Source: JAAYUJ01 sp963698165 (GTDB taxonomy: Bacteria; Desulfobacterota; Syntrophobacteria; Syntrophobacterales; Syntrophobacteraceae). From it: a stretch of DNA of 64,000 nucleotides. Positions 18,464 through 27,036 of this stretch are shown in pieces. The translations under genes and the position numbers were made by a program. How positions within the stretch are numbered: position 1 is the first letter of the stretch; each line of letters begins with the position of its first letter. The stretch covers positions 279,031 through 343,030 of the forward strand of contig CAVOPT010000008.1 in NCBI GenBank assembly GCA_963698165.1, in the 5' to 3' direction. The notes beneath the pieces are model-generated. The model searched no databases. It had not been told where the DNA came from and saw nothing but the letters and a program-made list of their open reading frames with translations.

Positions 18464-19327
18464 TCAGCTCCTTTCTCTTATCTGGCGCACTTTCTGGATC
18501 ACCACCTCGGCAGTGCGCCGGTGGTAGAGCATGGAAACGTGACTCACCGGGTCCGTCTCAACGCACGTCCAGCCCGGTTCCATTGGTCTCAGGGCCTCGT
18601 TCGGCAGCACCATGTTGTCGATGGGGGAGCAGACGGCATAGCAGGGGAGGCCCTCCGCCGGCAGCCTGGACCCGAGCTCCCTGGGTATCGGCCCTCCGTA
18701 TACAATGCCCCCGGCCAGGGGCCCGATGCCCAAGACAGCGAGCTTGCTTCCCTGATGCGGAGATCCCAGCGTGATCACCCCGGTAATTCTTCCTTTGCAC
18801 TTTCCCACCGAAGCACAGGCCTTGGCCAGGAGTCCCCCTAGGCTGTGGCCGATGAGGATGACGGGTTCCTCTTCAGAATCGGAAGATGCGCAAATATGTT
18901 GATCGATTTTCTCCACCAACCGCCAAAAGTCTTGTCTCAGACTCGAGTAGCTCACGGTGGACAATTTGTGGAAGCCGCCCGCCTTGAGTCTTCCGCGAAG
19001 CAGCGTCCAGGCGCTCCGGTTGTGATAGAGGCCGTGAATGAGGATGATCCGGGGTTCGGCGTATTCCCCCCCGGTTGTTCCATGGTCCTTTTTCCTCACA
19101 AACCCGAGGGGAAAAAAGAGGATCGTGAGGATGGAGCTGACGATGCCCGATGCGATGCCTCCCATGATCACACGGCGGAGCCTCGCGCCATAGCGTTTCT
19201 CGAGCTCCGTCCCGTAGGGGCTGTTGGCTGTTTCGTACCAGAAGAACGCGTAGGTCACCAGGGCGACGGTGGAAGGTATCACCACCAACAGAACGAAGAT
19301 GAAGAGAAGCAACGCACTCATGCTCAC
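18464..19327 (-). CDS. Membrane-anchored alpha/beta hydrolase (lipase-like)
   Basis: Protein of 287 residues. The first 75 residues hold two hydrophobic segments, then an alpha/beta-hydrolase domain with an oxyanion-type IILIHGLYHNRSAW, the nucleophile elbow IGHSLGG, a late Asp in SPIDNMV and a final His in VSHVSMLYH. Similar proteins are lipases or esterases of unknown substrate. The gene overlaps the stop of the upstream HAD gene by a few bases, so the two are translationally coupled. It is the last gene of the RACo operon. The start is either the GTG at 19327 or the ATG at 19321. Confidence 0.8.
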   Translation of the reverse strand: MSMSALLLFIFVLLVVIPSTVALVTYAFFWYETANSPYGTELEKRYGARLRRVIMGGIASGIVSSILTILFFPLGFVRKKDHGTTGGEYAEPRIILIHGLYHNRSAWTLLRGRLKAGGFHKLSTVSYSSLRQDFWRLVEKIDQHICASSDSEEEPVILIGHSLGGLLAKACASVGKCKGRITGVITLGSPHQGSKLAVLGIGPLAGGIVYGGPIPRELGSRLPAEGLPCYAVCSPIDNMVLPNEALRPMEPGWTCVETDPVSHVSMLYHRRTAEVVIQKVRQIRERS

Positions 19328-20013
19328 ATGTCCTTTCGGGCGAAAAAACCGGGGATTTCCCGGACGCTCTCGACGGTCCAGCCAGGTTTTCTGATTTCCC
19401 CCCGCAGCAGCCCTGCAATCACACTTCGCTCTCGGTCAGGGGAGGAGAGCACCCACAGGGTGTTCATTCCTGACTCCATGGCCGGTTCCATGTCCAATTC
19501 GTAAGAATCGCCCACCATCCAGCAATCCGAGGCAGGCAGCGCCGCCTTGCGCAGGGCCAGGTGGAAGATCTCCCGCGAGGGTTTCTTGCACCCTTCCTGG
19601 AAGCTCAACACCATGGTGTCCAGCAGGCCCGCCACGTCGAAAAAAACGCGTCGAAAGCCTTCGAAGAGCGGACTCCATGTGTTGGAGAGGAGCCCGAGAC
19701 GGTATCCCATGCCGTGAAGCGCCTTGATGGATGTGATGGCACCGGGGATCTCCCGTACGCTCCCGCTCTGTTCCAGCCAAAGCGCCCTAGCCGCCTCCAG
19801 CAGATCTTCCGGGTCTCGGTCTGGGAGGATCCTGCTGAGGGCCTCGGCAAGGGCCGAGGGTGTCGTGGCGTTCTCGGTCATGATGAGCCGCCCGGCCCGG
19901 CGCGTCTCCTTCTCCGAGAGGCCCAGGCGGGTGGCCCACAGCCTGCGGGGAGTCAACTCCATGGCCGTGGCAAGGGTGTTTCCGATGTCGAAAAAGATGA
20001 TCCGGCGCTTCAT
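19324..20013 (-). CDS. HAD-family hydrolase
   Basis: Haloacid dehalogenase-like phosphatase of 229 residues. Motif I reads FFDIGNTL, with the nucleophile Asp but Gly where many HAD phosphatases have the second Asp. Motif II is LGLLSNTW, motif III the Lys in CKKPSREIF, and motif IV VGDSYELDMEPAMESGM. The start at 20013 overlaps the stop of the 80-residue protein gene (ATGA type), so it is coupled to the RACo operon. The substrate is unknown. The domain order fits the phosphoglycolate phosphatase-like subfamily I. Confidence 0.82.
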   Translation of the reverse strand: MKRRIIFFDIGNTLATAMELTPRRLWATRLGLSEKETRRAGRLIMTENATTPSALAEALSRILPDRDPEDLLEAARALWLEQSGSVREIPGAITSIKALHGMGYRLGLLSNTWSPLFEGFRRVFFDVAGLLDTMVLSFQEGCKKPSREIFHLALRKAALPASDCWMVGDSYELDMEPAMESGMNTLWVLSSPDRERSVIAGLLRGEIRKPGWTVESVREIPGFFARKDM

Positions 20014-20252
20014 CGGTCGGCGGGGACTAAGCCGGTGGCAGTTGTCCTGCGCCGTGAGGTGATGTTGCGGATGTCGGAAAGGATGTAGTCGTATGCGGGG
20101 GCAGAAATGGTGAGCTGCTCGTACACTTCGATGCCCGCGTCCCGGACTGCCTGCAGCCAAAAGGCGTCGCGTTCGGGGGTGCCCGATTCGTAAATGTATT
20201 CGTGCCAGTTGGGTCGCCTCCCGCCTTGGGAACTCAAGGCGTTTTCAACCAT
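20010..20252 (-). CDS. Uncharacterised 80-residue protein coupled to the RACo-like gene
   Basis: I do not recognise this family. The protein has 80 residues, is soluble, and has an aromatic-rich N-terminal half (NWHEYIYESG, DAFWLQAV) and a basic C-terminus (SRRRTTAT). Its ATG overlaps the RACo-like stop (ATGGTTGA) and its stop overlaps the next ATG, with GGAG about 9 bases upstream. This double overlap is good evidence that it is real and co-translated with its neighbours. An accessory role for the RACo-like protein is possible but unsupported. Confidence 0.6.
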   Translation of the reverse strand: MVENALSSQGGRRPNWHEYIYESGTPERDAFWLQAVRDAGIEVYEQLTISAPAYDYILSDIRNITSRRRTTATGLVPADR

Positions 20253-22263
20253 GTTTGCGTCTCCGGGCAAGAGCCTCTTTCACGGAGGGAAAGAGGTCCA
20301 TCTGAGTATGAGGGAGAAAAAGGGCCGCCACGAATTCATTCATGAACTCCGGGTGGACGGAGAGCTCGAAATACGTCATTCGCCTGGCGATGTCCTCCGC
20401 CCTCTTGAAAGCGTCCACGGACAGGAGCGCAAGCCGCGCCCCGGCGAGGGAGCTGTTCCCGATGAACTGGATGCGCTCTCTCGCAATATCCGGCAAAAGA
20501 CCGATGAAAACCGCCTTCTCAATGTCCAGGTGTGCTCCGAAGCCTCCAGCCACGTACATCCTCTGGAGGTCATGGAAGGACATGTCAAGATTCTCCATGA
20601 GCACCTTCATGGCGGCCAGGACCGCCCCCTTGCTCTTGATGAGGTTTCCGATGTCGTCTTCCGTAACCACCACGGGATCCCCCGACTCGGTCTCCGTCGC
20701 AGGGGCGATCACGAAAGCGACCCCTTCTTCCGTCATCTGCACCCGAGGATGATCGGATTGGGAGAATTTTCCGCTCTGATCGATGATTCCCTCCGCGACC
20801 AGTTCGGCGATGGTGTCGATGAGGGCCGAGCCGCAAAGTCCCCTCGGTTTGGTGCTTCCGATGGTTTGGTAGAGGACCTGGGCCCCGTCGATGCTCACCT
20901 TCTCGATGGCGCCTTTCGTGGCGCGCATGCCGCACTTGATGCCGCCGCCCTCAAACGCGGGGCCCGCCGAAGCCGAGCAGCAGACCAGCCACTCATTGTT
21001 GCCGATGGCGATTTCCCCGTTGGTGCCCACGTCGATCAAGGCGCTCAATTCCGGCTGCTCGCTCATGCCGCAGGCGAGCACTCCCGCGGTGATGTCCCCC
21101 CCGACATAGCTGCTCACGCAGGGCAGGCAGTGAAGGGTCGCCTTCGAGTGAGTGCGCAGGCCGAGCTCCACGGTGTGAAAGAGGGGCAGGCGATTGGCCA
21201 TCGGGATGTAGGGGGCAACGCGGATGTTGCAGGGTTCCAGATCGAGGAGCAGGTGGGTCATGGTGGTGTTCCCCGCCGCGACGATGCAGGTGATGTCTTC
21301 GTGACGGATGCCCGCGCCCCTGACGAGGTGGTCCATGAGGGTGTTGATGGTGGTGATGACGGCTTCGTTGAGGGAGGACTGGCCTCCTCGGCCGCATGCG
21401 TAGATCATGCGGGAGATGACGTCTTCGCCGTAGTGAGCCTGCCGGTTGTGGCTGGCTTCGACTCCCACGGCGTCCCCGGTTCGCAGATCCACCAGCTGAG
21501 TCACGATGGTTGTGGTGCCGACATCGATGGCCACTCCGTAATTGCGGCAGCTCGAATCCCCCGGTTCCAGGGCCCGGATGAGGGGGAGTCCGAAGTCCCT
21601 CATGTAAACCGTTGCCGTGACCTTCCAGTCGTTTGCCCGCAGCAGGTCGGCGAGTCCCCAGAGGCACGAGAAATGAGCCTGGGGGTTCAGTTCGGGAGCG
21701 ACCCTGCGGAGCTCCCGGTAAATTCGGTCCAGGTCCGAGAGATTGTCGTCCAGGGTGGGGTGAGGGAGCTCGAGATGGTATTTCCTGCACACAGGATTGA
21801 ATCCGGGGATACCTTCAGCCTCGGGACCGGGTTCCCCTAGGGTGCACGGAGCCTCGTAAGAGAGCATCCCGCTTGCGGCGGGAGCCCGTCTGTCGTATTT
21901 CACTGACGGCCGGCTGTGACTTGTCCAGTCGAAGGGGGTGTCGTACTGGGTCAGGATCTGTTCTCCCTCGATGCGGGATTCGGGTGGGATCCACACCTCC
22001 ACATCCTCTTCCAGGATCTGGGTCTGACATGCCAGGACATAGCCCGCTTCCAGGTCTTTCTTGTCGAGGAATCCAAGGTGCTTCCCCGTGGTCTGGACTT
22101 TGCCCAGGCTGACCTTCACGCGACAGGTGCCGCAGACACCCTGGCCTCCGCACAAGTTGTTGATGTCGATCCCCACGTGGGAAGCCACATCGAGGAGCCT
22201 CTGACCTGCTTGAGCCCTGGTCGCGGTGTTCTCCGGCTTAAAGGTCACCTTCGGTTGAGCCAT
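20245..22263 (-). CDS. RACo-like ASKHA corrinoid activation/regeneration protein
   Basis: ATP-dependent reductive activator that returns inactive Co(II) corrinoid proteins to Co(I) during methyl transfer. The 672 residues begin with a plant-type [2Fe-2S] ferredoxin domain (CGGQGVCGTC with Cys38, 44, 47, and Cys79), then a linker, then the ASKHA ATPase part: YGVAIDVGTTTIVTQLV, IDVGTNGEIAIGN, AGPAFEGGGIKCGM and YVAGGFGAHLDIEKA. The start at 22263 follows GGGAGAAGAG. It leads a four-gene overlapping operon. No corrinoid protein or methyltransferase is adjacent, so the client (Wood-Ljungdahl, methylamine-type, or HgcA itself) is unknown. The family call is strong. Confidence 0.88.
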   Translation of the reverse strand: MAQPKVTFKPENTATRAQAGQRLLDVASHVGIDINNLCGGQGVCGTCRVKVSLGKVQTTGKHLGFLDKKDLEAGYVLACQTQILEEDVEVWIPPESRIEGEQILTQYDTPFDWTSHSRPSVKYDRRAPAASGMLSYEAPCTLGEPGPEAEGIPGFNPVCRKYHLELPHPTLDDNLSDLDRIYRELRRVAPELNPQAHFSCLWGLADLLRANDWKVTATVYMRDFGLPLIRALEPGDSSCRNYGVAIDVGTTTIVTQLVDLRTGDAVGVEASHNRQAHYGEDVISRMIYACGRGGQSSLNEAVITTINTLMDHLVRGAGIRHEDITCIVAAGNTTMTHLLLDLEPCNIRVAPYIPMANRLPLFHTVELGLRTHSKATLHCLPCVSSYVGGDITAGVLACGMSEQPELSALIDVGTNGEIAIGNNEWLVCCSASAGPAFEGGGIKCGMRATKGAIEKVSIDGAQVLYQTIGSTKPRGLCGSALIDTIAELVAEGIIDQSGKFSQSDHPRVQMTEEGVAFVIAPATETESGDPVVVTEDDIGNLIKSKGAVLAAMKVLMENLDMSFHDLQRMYVAGGFGAHLDIEKAVFIGLLPDIARERIQFIGNSSLAGARLALLSVDAFKRAEDIARRMTYFELSVHPEFMNEFVAALFLPHTQMDLFPSVKEALARRRKHG

Positions 22264-22404
22264 TCTCTTCTCCCGGGACTTGGACAATCTTCGGAGGGGT
22301 CTGTTGCCGCCGCTGAGAGCCTCCCGCAAGCTTTTACGCCAGAATCCGCGCCTTGACCATCCCTAGCTTATAGGCTAATCATGGCGGTCTGGAAAGGGAA
22401 AGAT

Positions 22405-23493
22405 ATGGGAAAACGGACGAGGCGTCTTGCCTATTACATCACACCCCACGGATTCGGGCATGCGGTGCGGTCCCTCGAAGTCATCCGCCACTTGCTGAAG
22501 GCGGATCCCGGCCTCCATGTCCACATTGTCTCCGATCTGCCGGATTTCCTTGTTGGGGAGAATGTCGGCGTGCCCGTTCCCATGAGGAGGAGACGGCTGG
22601 ATGTTGGACTCGTCCAGCGGGACAGCCTCAGGTTTGACCTCCCTGCCACCCTTGAAGCCGTGGCGGCCCTGTGCGAAGCTGAGGATGCTCTGGCGGAGGA
22701 AGAGTGCGCGTTTCTTCAAGAAGAGCGGATTGACGCGGTGGTATCCGACGTGGCTTTCATTCCATTCCTGGCGGCCGCGCGACTGGGCATTCCCTCCATC
22801 GGCGTCGGAAACTTCACGTGGGACTGGATCTACGAAACCTTCGCCAGGGAAGACGACCGCTGGAAGCCTCTCATTGCCTGGATTCGCCGGGGGTACGGCC
22901 TGTGCGACCTTTTCCTGCGGCTTCCGATGCACGGGGACTGCTCCGTGTTTCCCCGCATCCGGGATGTGCCGCTCATCGCCAGGCACGCGACAAGGCACCG
23001 GGACGAATCCCGCGGGATCCTGGGAGTCGGTCCCCACGCAAAGGTCTATCTCGTCTCCTTCGCCACCCTGGACCTGGAGGAGGCATCGCTTCGGCGCATC
23101 GAGAAGATCAGCCATGCCACGTTTCTCACCAAACGTCCCATGCAATGCAACCTGTCCAACGGCAGGAGGCTGGACGATCTGAATCTTTCCTACGCGGACG
23201 TGGTTGCGGCAACGGACGCGGTGATCACGAAGCCGGGATACGGCATCGTCGCGGACTGCCTGGCTCATGGCACTCCCATGATCTACACGGACCGGGGTGA
23301 ATTCCCCGAGTATCCCATCCTCGTGCACGAAATGGAAAAACACCTCACCACGGTCTTCCTGCCGTCCGACGAGCTCTATGAAGGCCGCTGGGAATCCGCC
23401 GTCAGCCTCATGGAGGGTCTCCCCCGAAGGAGTCCCTCCCTGCGTACCGATGGGGCCTCCGTGTGCGCCCGGATCATCCTGTCGGGGACGTGA
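22405..23493 (+). CDS. Glycosyltransferase-like protein (GT-B, UDP-glucuronosyltransferase-like)
   Basis: Predicted cytoplasmic GT-B-type glycosyltransferase, 362 residues. The N-terminus has ITPHGFGHAVRSLEVIRHL, the glycan-acceptor domain opening shared with MurG-like and arabinokinase-type N-domains. The C-terminal donor-site region reads VVAATDAVITKPGYGIVADC and AHGTPMIYTDRGEFPEYP, the usual nucleotide-sugar loop. The sugar and acceptor are unknown. The ATG at 22405 follows GGGAAAG; an in-frame ATG at 22381 is possible. It is divergent from the RACo-like operon and stands alone. Confidence 0.72.
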   Translation: MGKRTRRLAYYITPHGFGHAVRSLEVIRHLLKADPGLHVHIVSDLPDFLVGENVGVPVPMRRRRLDVGLVQRDSLRFDLPATLEAVAALCEAEDALAEEECAFLQEERIDAVVSDVAFIPFLAAARLGIPSIGVGNFTWDWIYETFAREDDRWKPLIAWIRRGYGLCDLFLRLPMHGDCSVFPRIRDVPLIARHATRHRDESRGILGVGPHAKVYLVSFATLDLEEASLRRIEKISHATFLTKRPMQCNLSNGRRLDDLNLSYADVVAATDAVITKPGYGIVADCLAHGTPMIYTDRGEFPEYPILVHEMEKHLTTVFLPSDELYEGRWESAVSLMEGLPRRSPSLRTDGASVCARIILSGT

Positions 23494-23593
23494 GAGGAAA
23501 TGCCTGCGCCTGCCTTCTCCACGGTTGGCGGGGGTTCATACACCAAGCCTCAGGCACTCGTTGGGCGCCGCCATGGAAGTCGGAGCCACCAAT

Positions 23594-23637
23594 CACTTTT
23601 TCTCACTTTAGTTCACTTTAGGCACTTTAGGCACTAT
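23594..23637. repeat. Tandem CACTTTAGG array
   Basis: Five consecutive units of 8-10 bases: CACTTTTTCT, CACTTTAGTT, CACTTTAGG, CACTTTAGG and CACTATCG. It lies between the glycosyltransferase stop and lspA. The units are far too short for CRISPR. It may derive from an intergenic repeat family or act as spacer DNA. Confidence 0.6.
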
Positions 23638-23659
23638 CGTCCATGCACAGGGGAATCCA

Positions 23660-24184
23660 TTGAAGAGATCAAAGAGGTCCATTCTGGTGTTGCTGCTGGT
23701 TTTATCGTGTCTCGGCTGCGACCAGGTGAGCAAAGTCATCGCCAAATCGGTCCTGCCGAAAGCGGGAGTGGTTTCCTTCGCCGGGGACACGGTGAGGTTT
23801 CATTATGCAGAGAACAAGGGGGCGGTGCTCAGCTTTGAATCCTGACTGCCCCAGAAATGGCGCGGGGTCGTCGTCACCATTGCTGTTGCGGCTCTCCTGG
23901 GGCTGCTCCTGGTCTATCTCCTGGCTGCGGCCTGTATCAGGCCTGCCCTGGTTCTGGGGCTGTCTCTCATCTGCGGCGGCGGCATCAGCAACCTCCTCGA
24001 TCGCGTGGTATTTGGCGGCACCGTCGTCGATTTCGTTTACCTGAATCTGGGCGGGTATCGCACCGGGATTTTCAACGTGGCGGATGTTGCCATAAGCCTT
24101 GGGGCTGCCCTTTTCCTGGTGGGAGCCGTCTGGCGCCTCCTTTCAGGGCGGAGCCGGCGGGAGCAATGTTTGGAAAATGCGTGA
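23660..24184 (+). CDS. lspA: Lipoprotein signal peptidase LspA, interrupted by one in-frame TGA
   Basis: Inner-membrane aspartyl protease that removes lipoprotein signal peptides. Read through, the frame gives 174 residues, the normal length. Family motifs lie on both sides of the stop: CDQVSKVIAKSVLP and FHYAENKGAVLSF before it; GGGISNLLDRV (first catalytic Asp) and IFNVADVAISLGAALF (second catalytic Asp) after it. The lone TGA is at 23843-23845, in the loop after ENKGAVLSFES. There is no frameshift. The start is a TTG with AGGGG upstream. As it stands the product would lack both catalytic residues. A nonsense mutation, a sequencing error or recoding could explain it; LspA is normally required, so a second copy or an error is plausible. 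Confidence 0.82.
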
Positions 24185-24361
24185 GGCGGCCTGGCAGGGG
24201 ATGTCGTGGGCCTGCTCAGGGGACGTGAAGAGATCGATGTGCCGGCTCAGCAGCCTGACCCTGTCAGTCTTTCTCCCCATATAAGCCGTCCACGAGGGAT
24301 GAGGAACACAAGGGAGATTCCCGGCCGGGAGCTTGTTGAAAAGCCACGAGAGTTGGGCCCG

Positions 24362-25051
24362 TCAAACCGATGCCCCTGCCTCTTCCTCCTGCGCCGGTTC
24401 ACCCGCCTCCTCCGAGGAGCTTTTGATCAATATGGCGCTCACAGGGCAAACCTCGACACAGGCAAGGCACTCTTCACAGACTGGTTTCTCCTCTCCGTTT
24501 CCACCCAGGGCAGCGATGAAGGTGTTAATGCCTCTCCTGGCGAAAGTGAGGAGTGAATACCCGTTTCGGTTGCGGCACACTTCGATGCACTTGCTGCAAA
24601 GGATGCATCGGGGGTGGTAGATTTCGAGAACCGGGTGCTCTTCAACTTCTTCCACGGTACGATCTAGGTGTTCGTAGCGTTTTGGGCGTATGCGCACCCC
24701 GAGCAGCCTCACAAGCCTCTGGAGGTCACACCGCTTATTGGAGGGACACGGCTTGCACCGGGCTTCGTGTACCGTCAGGAGCAGCCGCAGGGCAGTTTGC
24801 TGGAGCCTTCGAACCTGATCGGTGTCGGTCCTCACCACCATCCCTGCCCAAGGTCGCACTTTGCAGGCCATGAGGGGCTGCCCTTGCCCTTCGATTTCCA
24901 CGAAGCACATTCTGCAGGAGGCGGGTGGGTCCAACATCTCCTCCAGGAAGCAGAGATTGGGGATGTCGACGCCATTGCGGAGGCACCCTTCAAGAAGGCT
25001 TCTCGCTTCATCGACGAAGATCCAGTTCCCGTTCACAACGATTCCGAGCAT
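24362..25051 (-). CDS. HoxU/NuoG-N-terminal-like iron-sulfur subunit
   Basis: Electron-transfer subunit of 229 residues. Domains in order: a [2Fe-2S] ferredoxin fold (Cys in IPNLCFLEE, SCRMCFVE and MACKV), a His/Cys-ligated [4Fe-4S] region (VHEARCKPCPSNKRCDL), then two [4Fe-4S] ferredoxin motifs, CILCSKCIEVCR and CEECLACVEVCP. This is the layout of HoxU and of the N-terminal part of NuoG or FeFe-hydrogenases, without any catalytic domain. It begins 26 bp after the NuoF-like gene and ends the operon. It should wire the NADH-oxidising subunit to a hydrogenase, formate dehydrogenase or other partner that is not encoded here. Confidence 0.83.
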   Translation of the reverse strand: MLGIVVNGNWIFVDEARSLLEGCLRNGVDIPNLCFLEEMLDPPASCRMCFVEIEGQGQPLMACKVRPWAGMVVRTDTDQVRRLQQTALRLLLTVHEARCKPCPSNKRCDLQRLVRLLGVRIRPKRYEHLDRTVEEVEEHPVLEIYHPRCILCSKCIEVCRNRNGYSLLTFARRGINTFIAALGGNGEEKPVCEECLACVEVCPVSAILIKSSSEEAGEPAQEEEAGASV

Positions 25052-25077
25052 CCTGAGCACTTCCCGCAAAATCCCTT

Positions 25078-26982
25078 TCAAGGGACGAGGTTCGGAGGGG
25101 AGACCTTCCTGACTGCGTCATATTGCGACGGACATGCCACCATGCATTCTCCGCATTTGACGCACCGGTTCTGGTCGATGGCTTTCTTGCGACCCGCCGT
25201 GGTGAAGATGGCTTCCGTGGGGCAACACCCCACGCATGCGTCACACCCACGGGCGCACCGCTCGTCGTCGATGTAAAACGCAGTCAAAGTCCGACAACGC
25301 TTTGCAGGACAACGTGCTTCGAAAACGTGGGCTTCGTATTCTGCCCTAAAGTAGTGGAGAGTCGTCAGCACCGGATTCGGCGCCGTTTTCCCCAACCCGC
25401 AGAGGGACCCGATCTTGATGTCTTCACTCAGGGTCTGAAGCAGATCCAAATCCCCTTCCTTGGCCTCGCCATGGGTGATGCGGTCGAGGGCGTTCAGCAG
25501 GTGAACCGTTCCAATTCTGCAATAGGTGCATTTCCCGCAAGATTCCTTTTGGGTGAAATCGAGAAAATATTTTGTCACGTCAACGATGCAGTCGTCCTCG
25601 TCCATGACGACGATGCCCCCCGACCCCATCATGGCCCCCGCGTCGACAAGGGAATCGAAATCGATGGGGGTGTCGAGAAAGCTCTCGGGGAGGCATCCTC
25701 CGGAGGGGCCGCCGATCTGCACTGCCTTGAATTTTCTTTGTCTGGGAATGCCGCCGCACACATCGAAAATGAGGGTCCTGAGGGTGGTGCCCATGGGAAT
25801 CTCAACGAGTCCCGGATGCACCACCTTGCCCACCACCGAGAAGATCCCGGTGCCGGGGCTGGCATGGGTTCCGATCTCCCTGTACCACCTGCCTCCGTGG
25901 TTCATGATGGGCGGGATGGAAGCGAGGGTCTTCACATTGTTGATGGCAGTGGGCTGATTCCAGAGGCCTTTCTGGACAGGGTACGGGGGACGGTATATGG
26001 GCATGCCCCGGTTTCCCTCGAGAGACTGAATGAGGGCCGTTTCCTCACCGCAGACGAAGGCTCCCGAACCCTGAAAAACCGAGACTTGAAAATCGAACGA
26101 GGTTTCGAGGACGCCTCGGCCCAGGAACCCCGCCTCTTCCGCCTGGCGGATCGCTGATTCCATGCGGGCTACCGCAAGAGGGTATTCGGCTCTCACGTAG
26201 ACGATTCCCCTCGTGGCGCCCACCGCGTAGGCACCGATGGCCATCCCCTCGAGAATCTGGTGGGGGTTGCTTTCGAGGAGAGTCCGGTCCATGTACGCAC
26301 CGGGGTCCCCTTCATCGGCATTGCAGATGATGACCTTTCGCGATCCAGCGGCGTCTCTTGCCATTTGCCATTTGCGGCCCGTGGAAAAACCGGCACCTCC
26401 TCTGCCCCTCAGCCCCGATGCCAGCACTTCCTCGACGACACCTTCCGGCGTCAGACCAAGAGCTTTCAACAGGCCCGAATACCCTCCCTCGGCGAGGAAT
26501 TCGTCCATGTCCTCGGGGTTGATCAGTCCGCAATTCTCCATGACGACCCTTTGCTCCAGGTTGAACCGGGGGAACTCCAGAACTGTGGGGATGAGATCGT
26601 TTTCCTCCATGGCTCCGAGAACGTACTCAAACAAAGGGTCTCCTTCCACCAGGAAGGCGCCAACCAAGGCTTTCGCTTTTCCGGGAGTGACATTGTGATA
26701 GCAGATGGGGGGGAATCCGGGATTTTGGATCACCACAAGGGGTTCGGCGTAGCAGTGTCCGAGGCATCCCACGGGATTGATGCCTGCCTCGACCCGGCGC
26801 TCGGCGAGATTCTCCTCGAAAGAGGCCCGGGTTGCGGCGGCCCCGGCCGCCAGTCCACACGTGGCCATGCCGATGTGGATCCTCGGCACCGCAGGGTTTC
26901 TGCTCCTCCCGCGGCGTTGCCTGGCGTTCTGGACGAGGAGCCTGTAGCGGCCCTCGGCTCTGTGAAAGTCGCTAGCATTCAC
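25078..26982 (-). CDS. NuoF/HoxF-type NADH-binding flavoprotein subunit
   Basis: FMN- and NADH-binding subunit of 634 residues. N-terminal thioredoxin-like [2Fe-2S] domain (MATCGLAAG and GCLGHCYAEP), then the 51-kDa core: glycine-rich GRGGAGFSTGRKW for NADH, NADEGDPGAYMDR for FMN, and the [4Fe-4S] site ESCGKCTYCRIGT with a later Cys in GSLCGLG. The C-terminus adds two ferredoxin motifs, CARGCDACVGCC and CVKCGECMVACP. This architecture matches bifurcating hydrogenase and formate dehydrogenase beta subunits (HydB/HndC type) rather than respiratory NuoF. It lies between the NuoE-like and HoxU-like genes, all on one strand. The start is a GTG at 26982. Confidence 0.88.
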   Translation of the reverse strand: MNASDFHRAEGRYRLLVQNARQRRGRSRNPAVPRIHIGMATCGLAAGAAATRASFEENLAERRVEAGINPVGCLGHCYAEPLVVIQNPGFPPICYHNVTPGKAKALVGAFLVEGDPLFEYVLGAMEENDLIPTVLEFPRFNLEQRVVMENCGLINPEDMDEFLAEGGYSGLLKALGLTPEGVVEEVLASGLRGRGGAGFSTGRKWQMARDAAGSRKVIICNADEGDPGAYMDRTLLESNPHQILEGMAIGAYAVGATRGIVYVRAEYPLAVARMESAIRQAEEAGFLGRGVLETSFDFQVSVFQGSGAFVCGEETALIQSLEGNRGMPIYRPPYPVQKGLWNQPTAINNVKTLASIPPIMNHGGRWYREIGTHASPGTGIFSVVGKVVHPGLVEIPMGTTLRTLIFDVCGGIPRQRKFKAVQIGGPSGGCLPESFLDTPIDFDSLVDAGAMMGSGGIVVMDEDDCIVDVTKYFLDFTQKESCGKCTYCRIGTVHLLNALDRITHGEAKEGDLDLLQTLSEDIKIGSLCGLGKTAPNPVLTTLHYFRAEYEAHVFEARCPAKRCRTLTAFYIDDERCARGCDACVGCCPTEAIFTTAGRKKAIDQNRCVKCGECMVACPSQYDAVRKVSPPNLVP

Positions 26983-27036
26983 CGTCTTCGCGTACCGTCC
27001 TTGAGGTCTCCATCTTCAATCCGCATCCCGCCCGGT

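Noticed and set aside
23594..23637. Tandem repeats as a mini-CRISPR
   Set aside because: Units are 8-10 bases with no spacers, and no cas genes are present.
23846..23870. Possible SECIS hairpin after the lspA TGA
   Set aside because: Only a 4-bp CCCC/GGGG stem with an 11-nt loop forms; no bacterial SECIS-like bulge or apical G/U pattern is evident.
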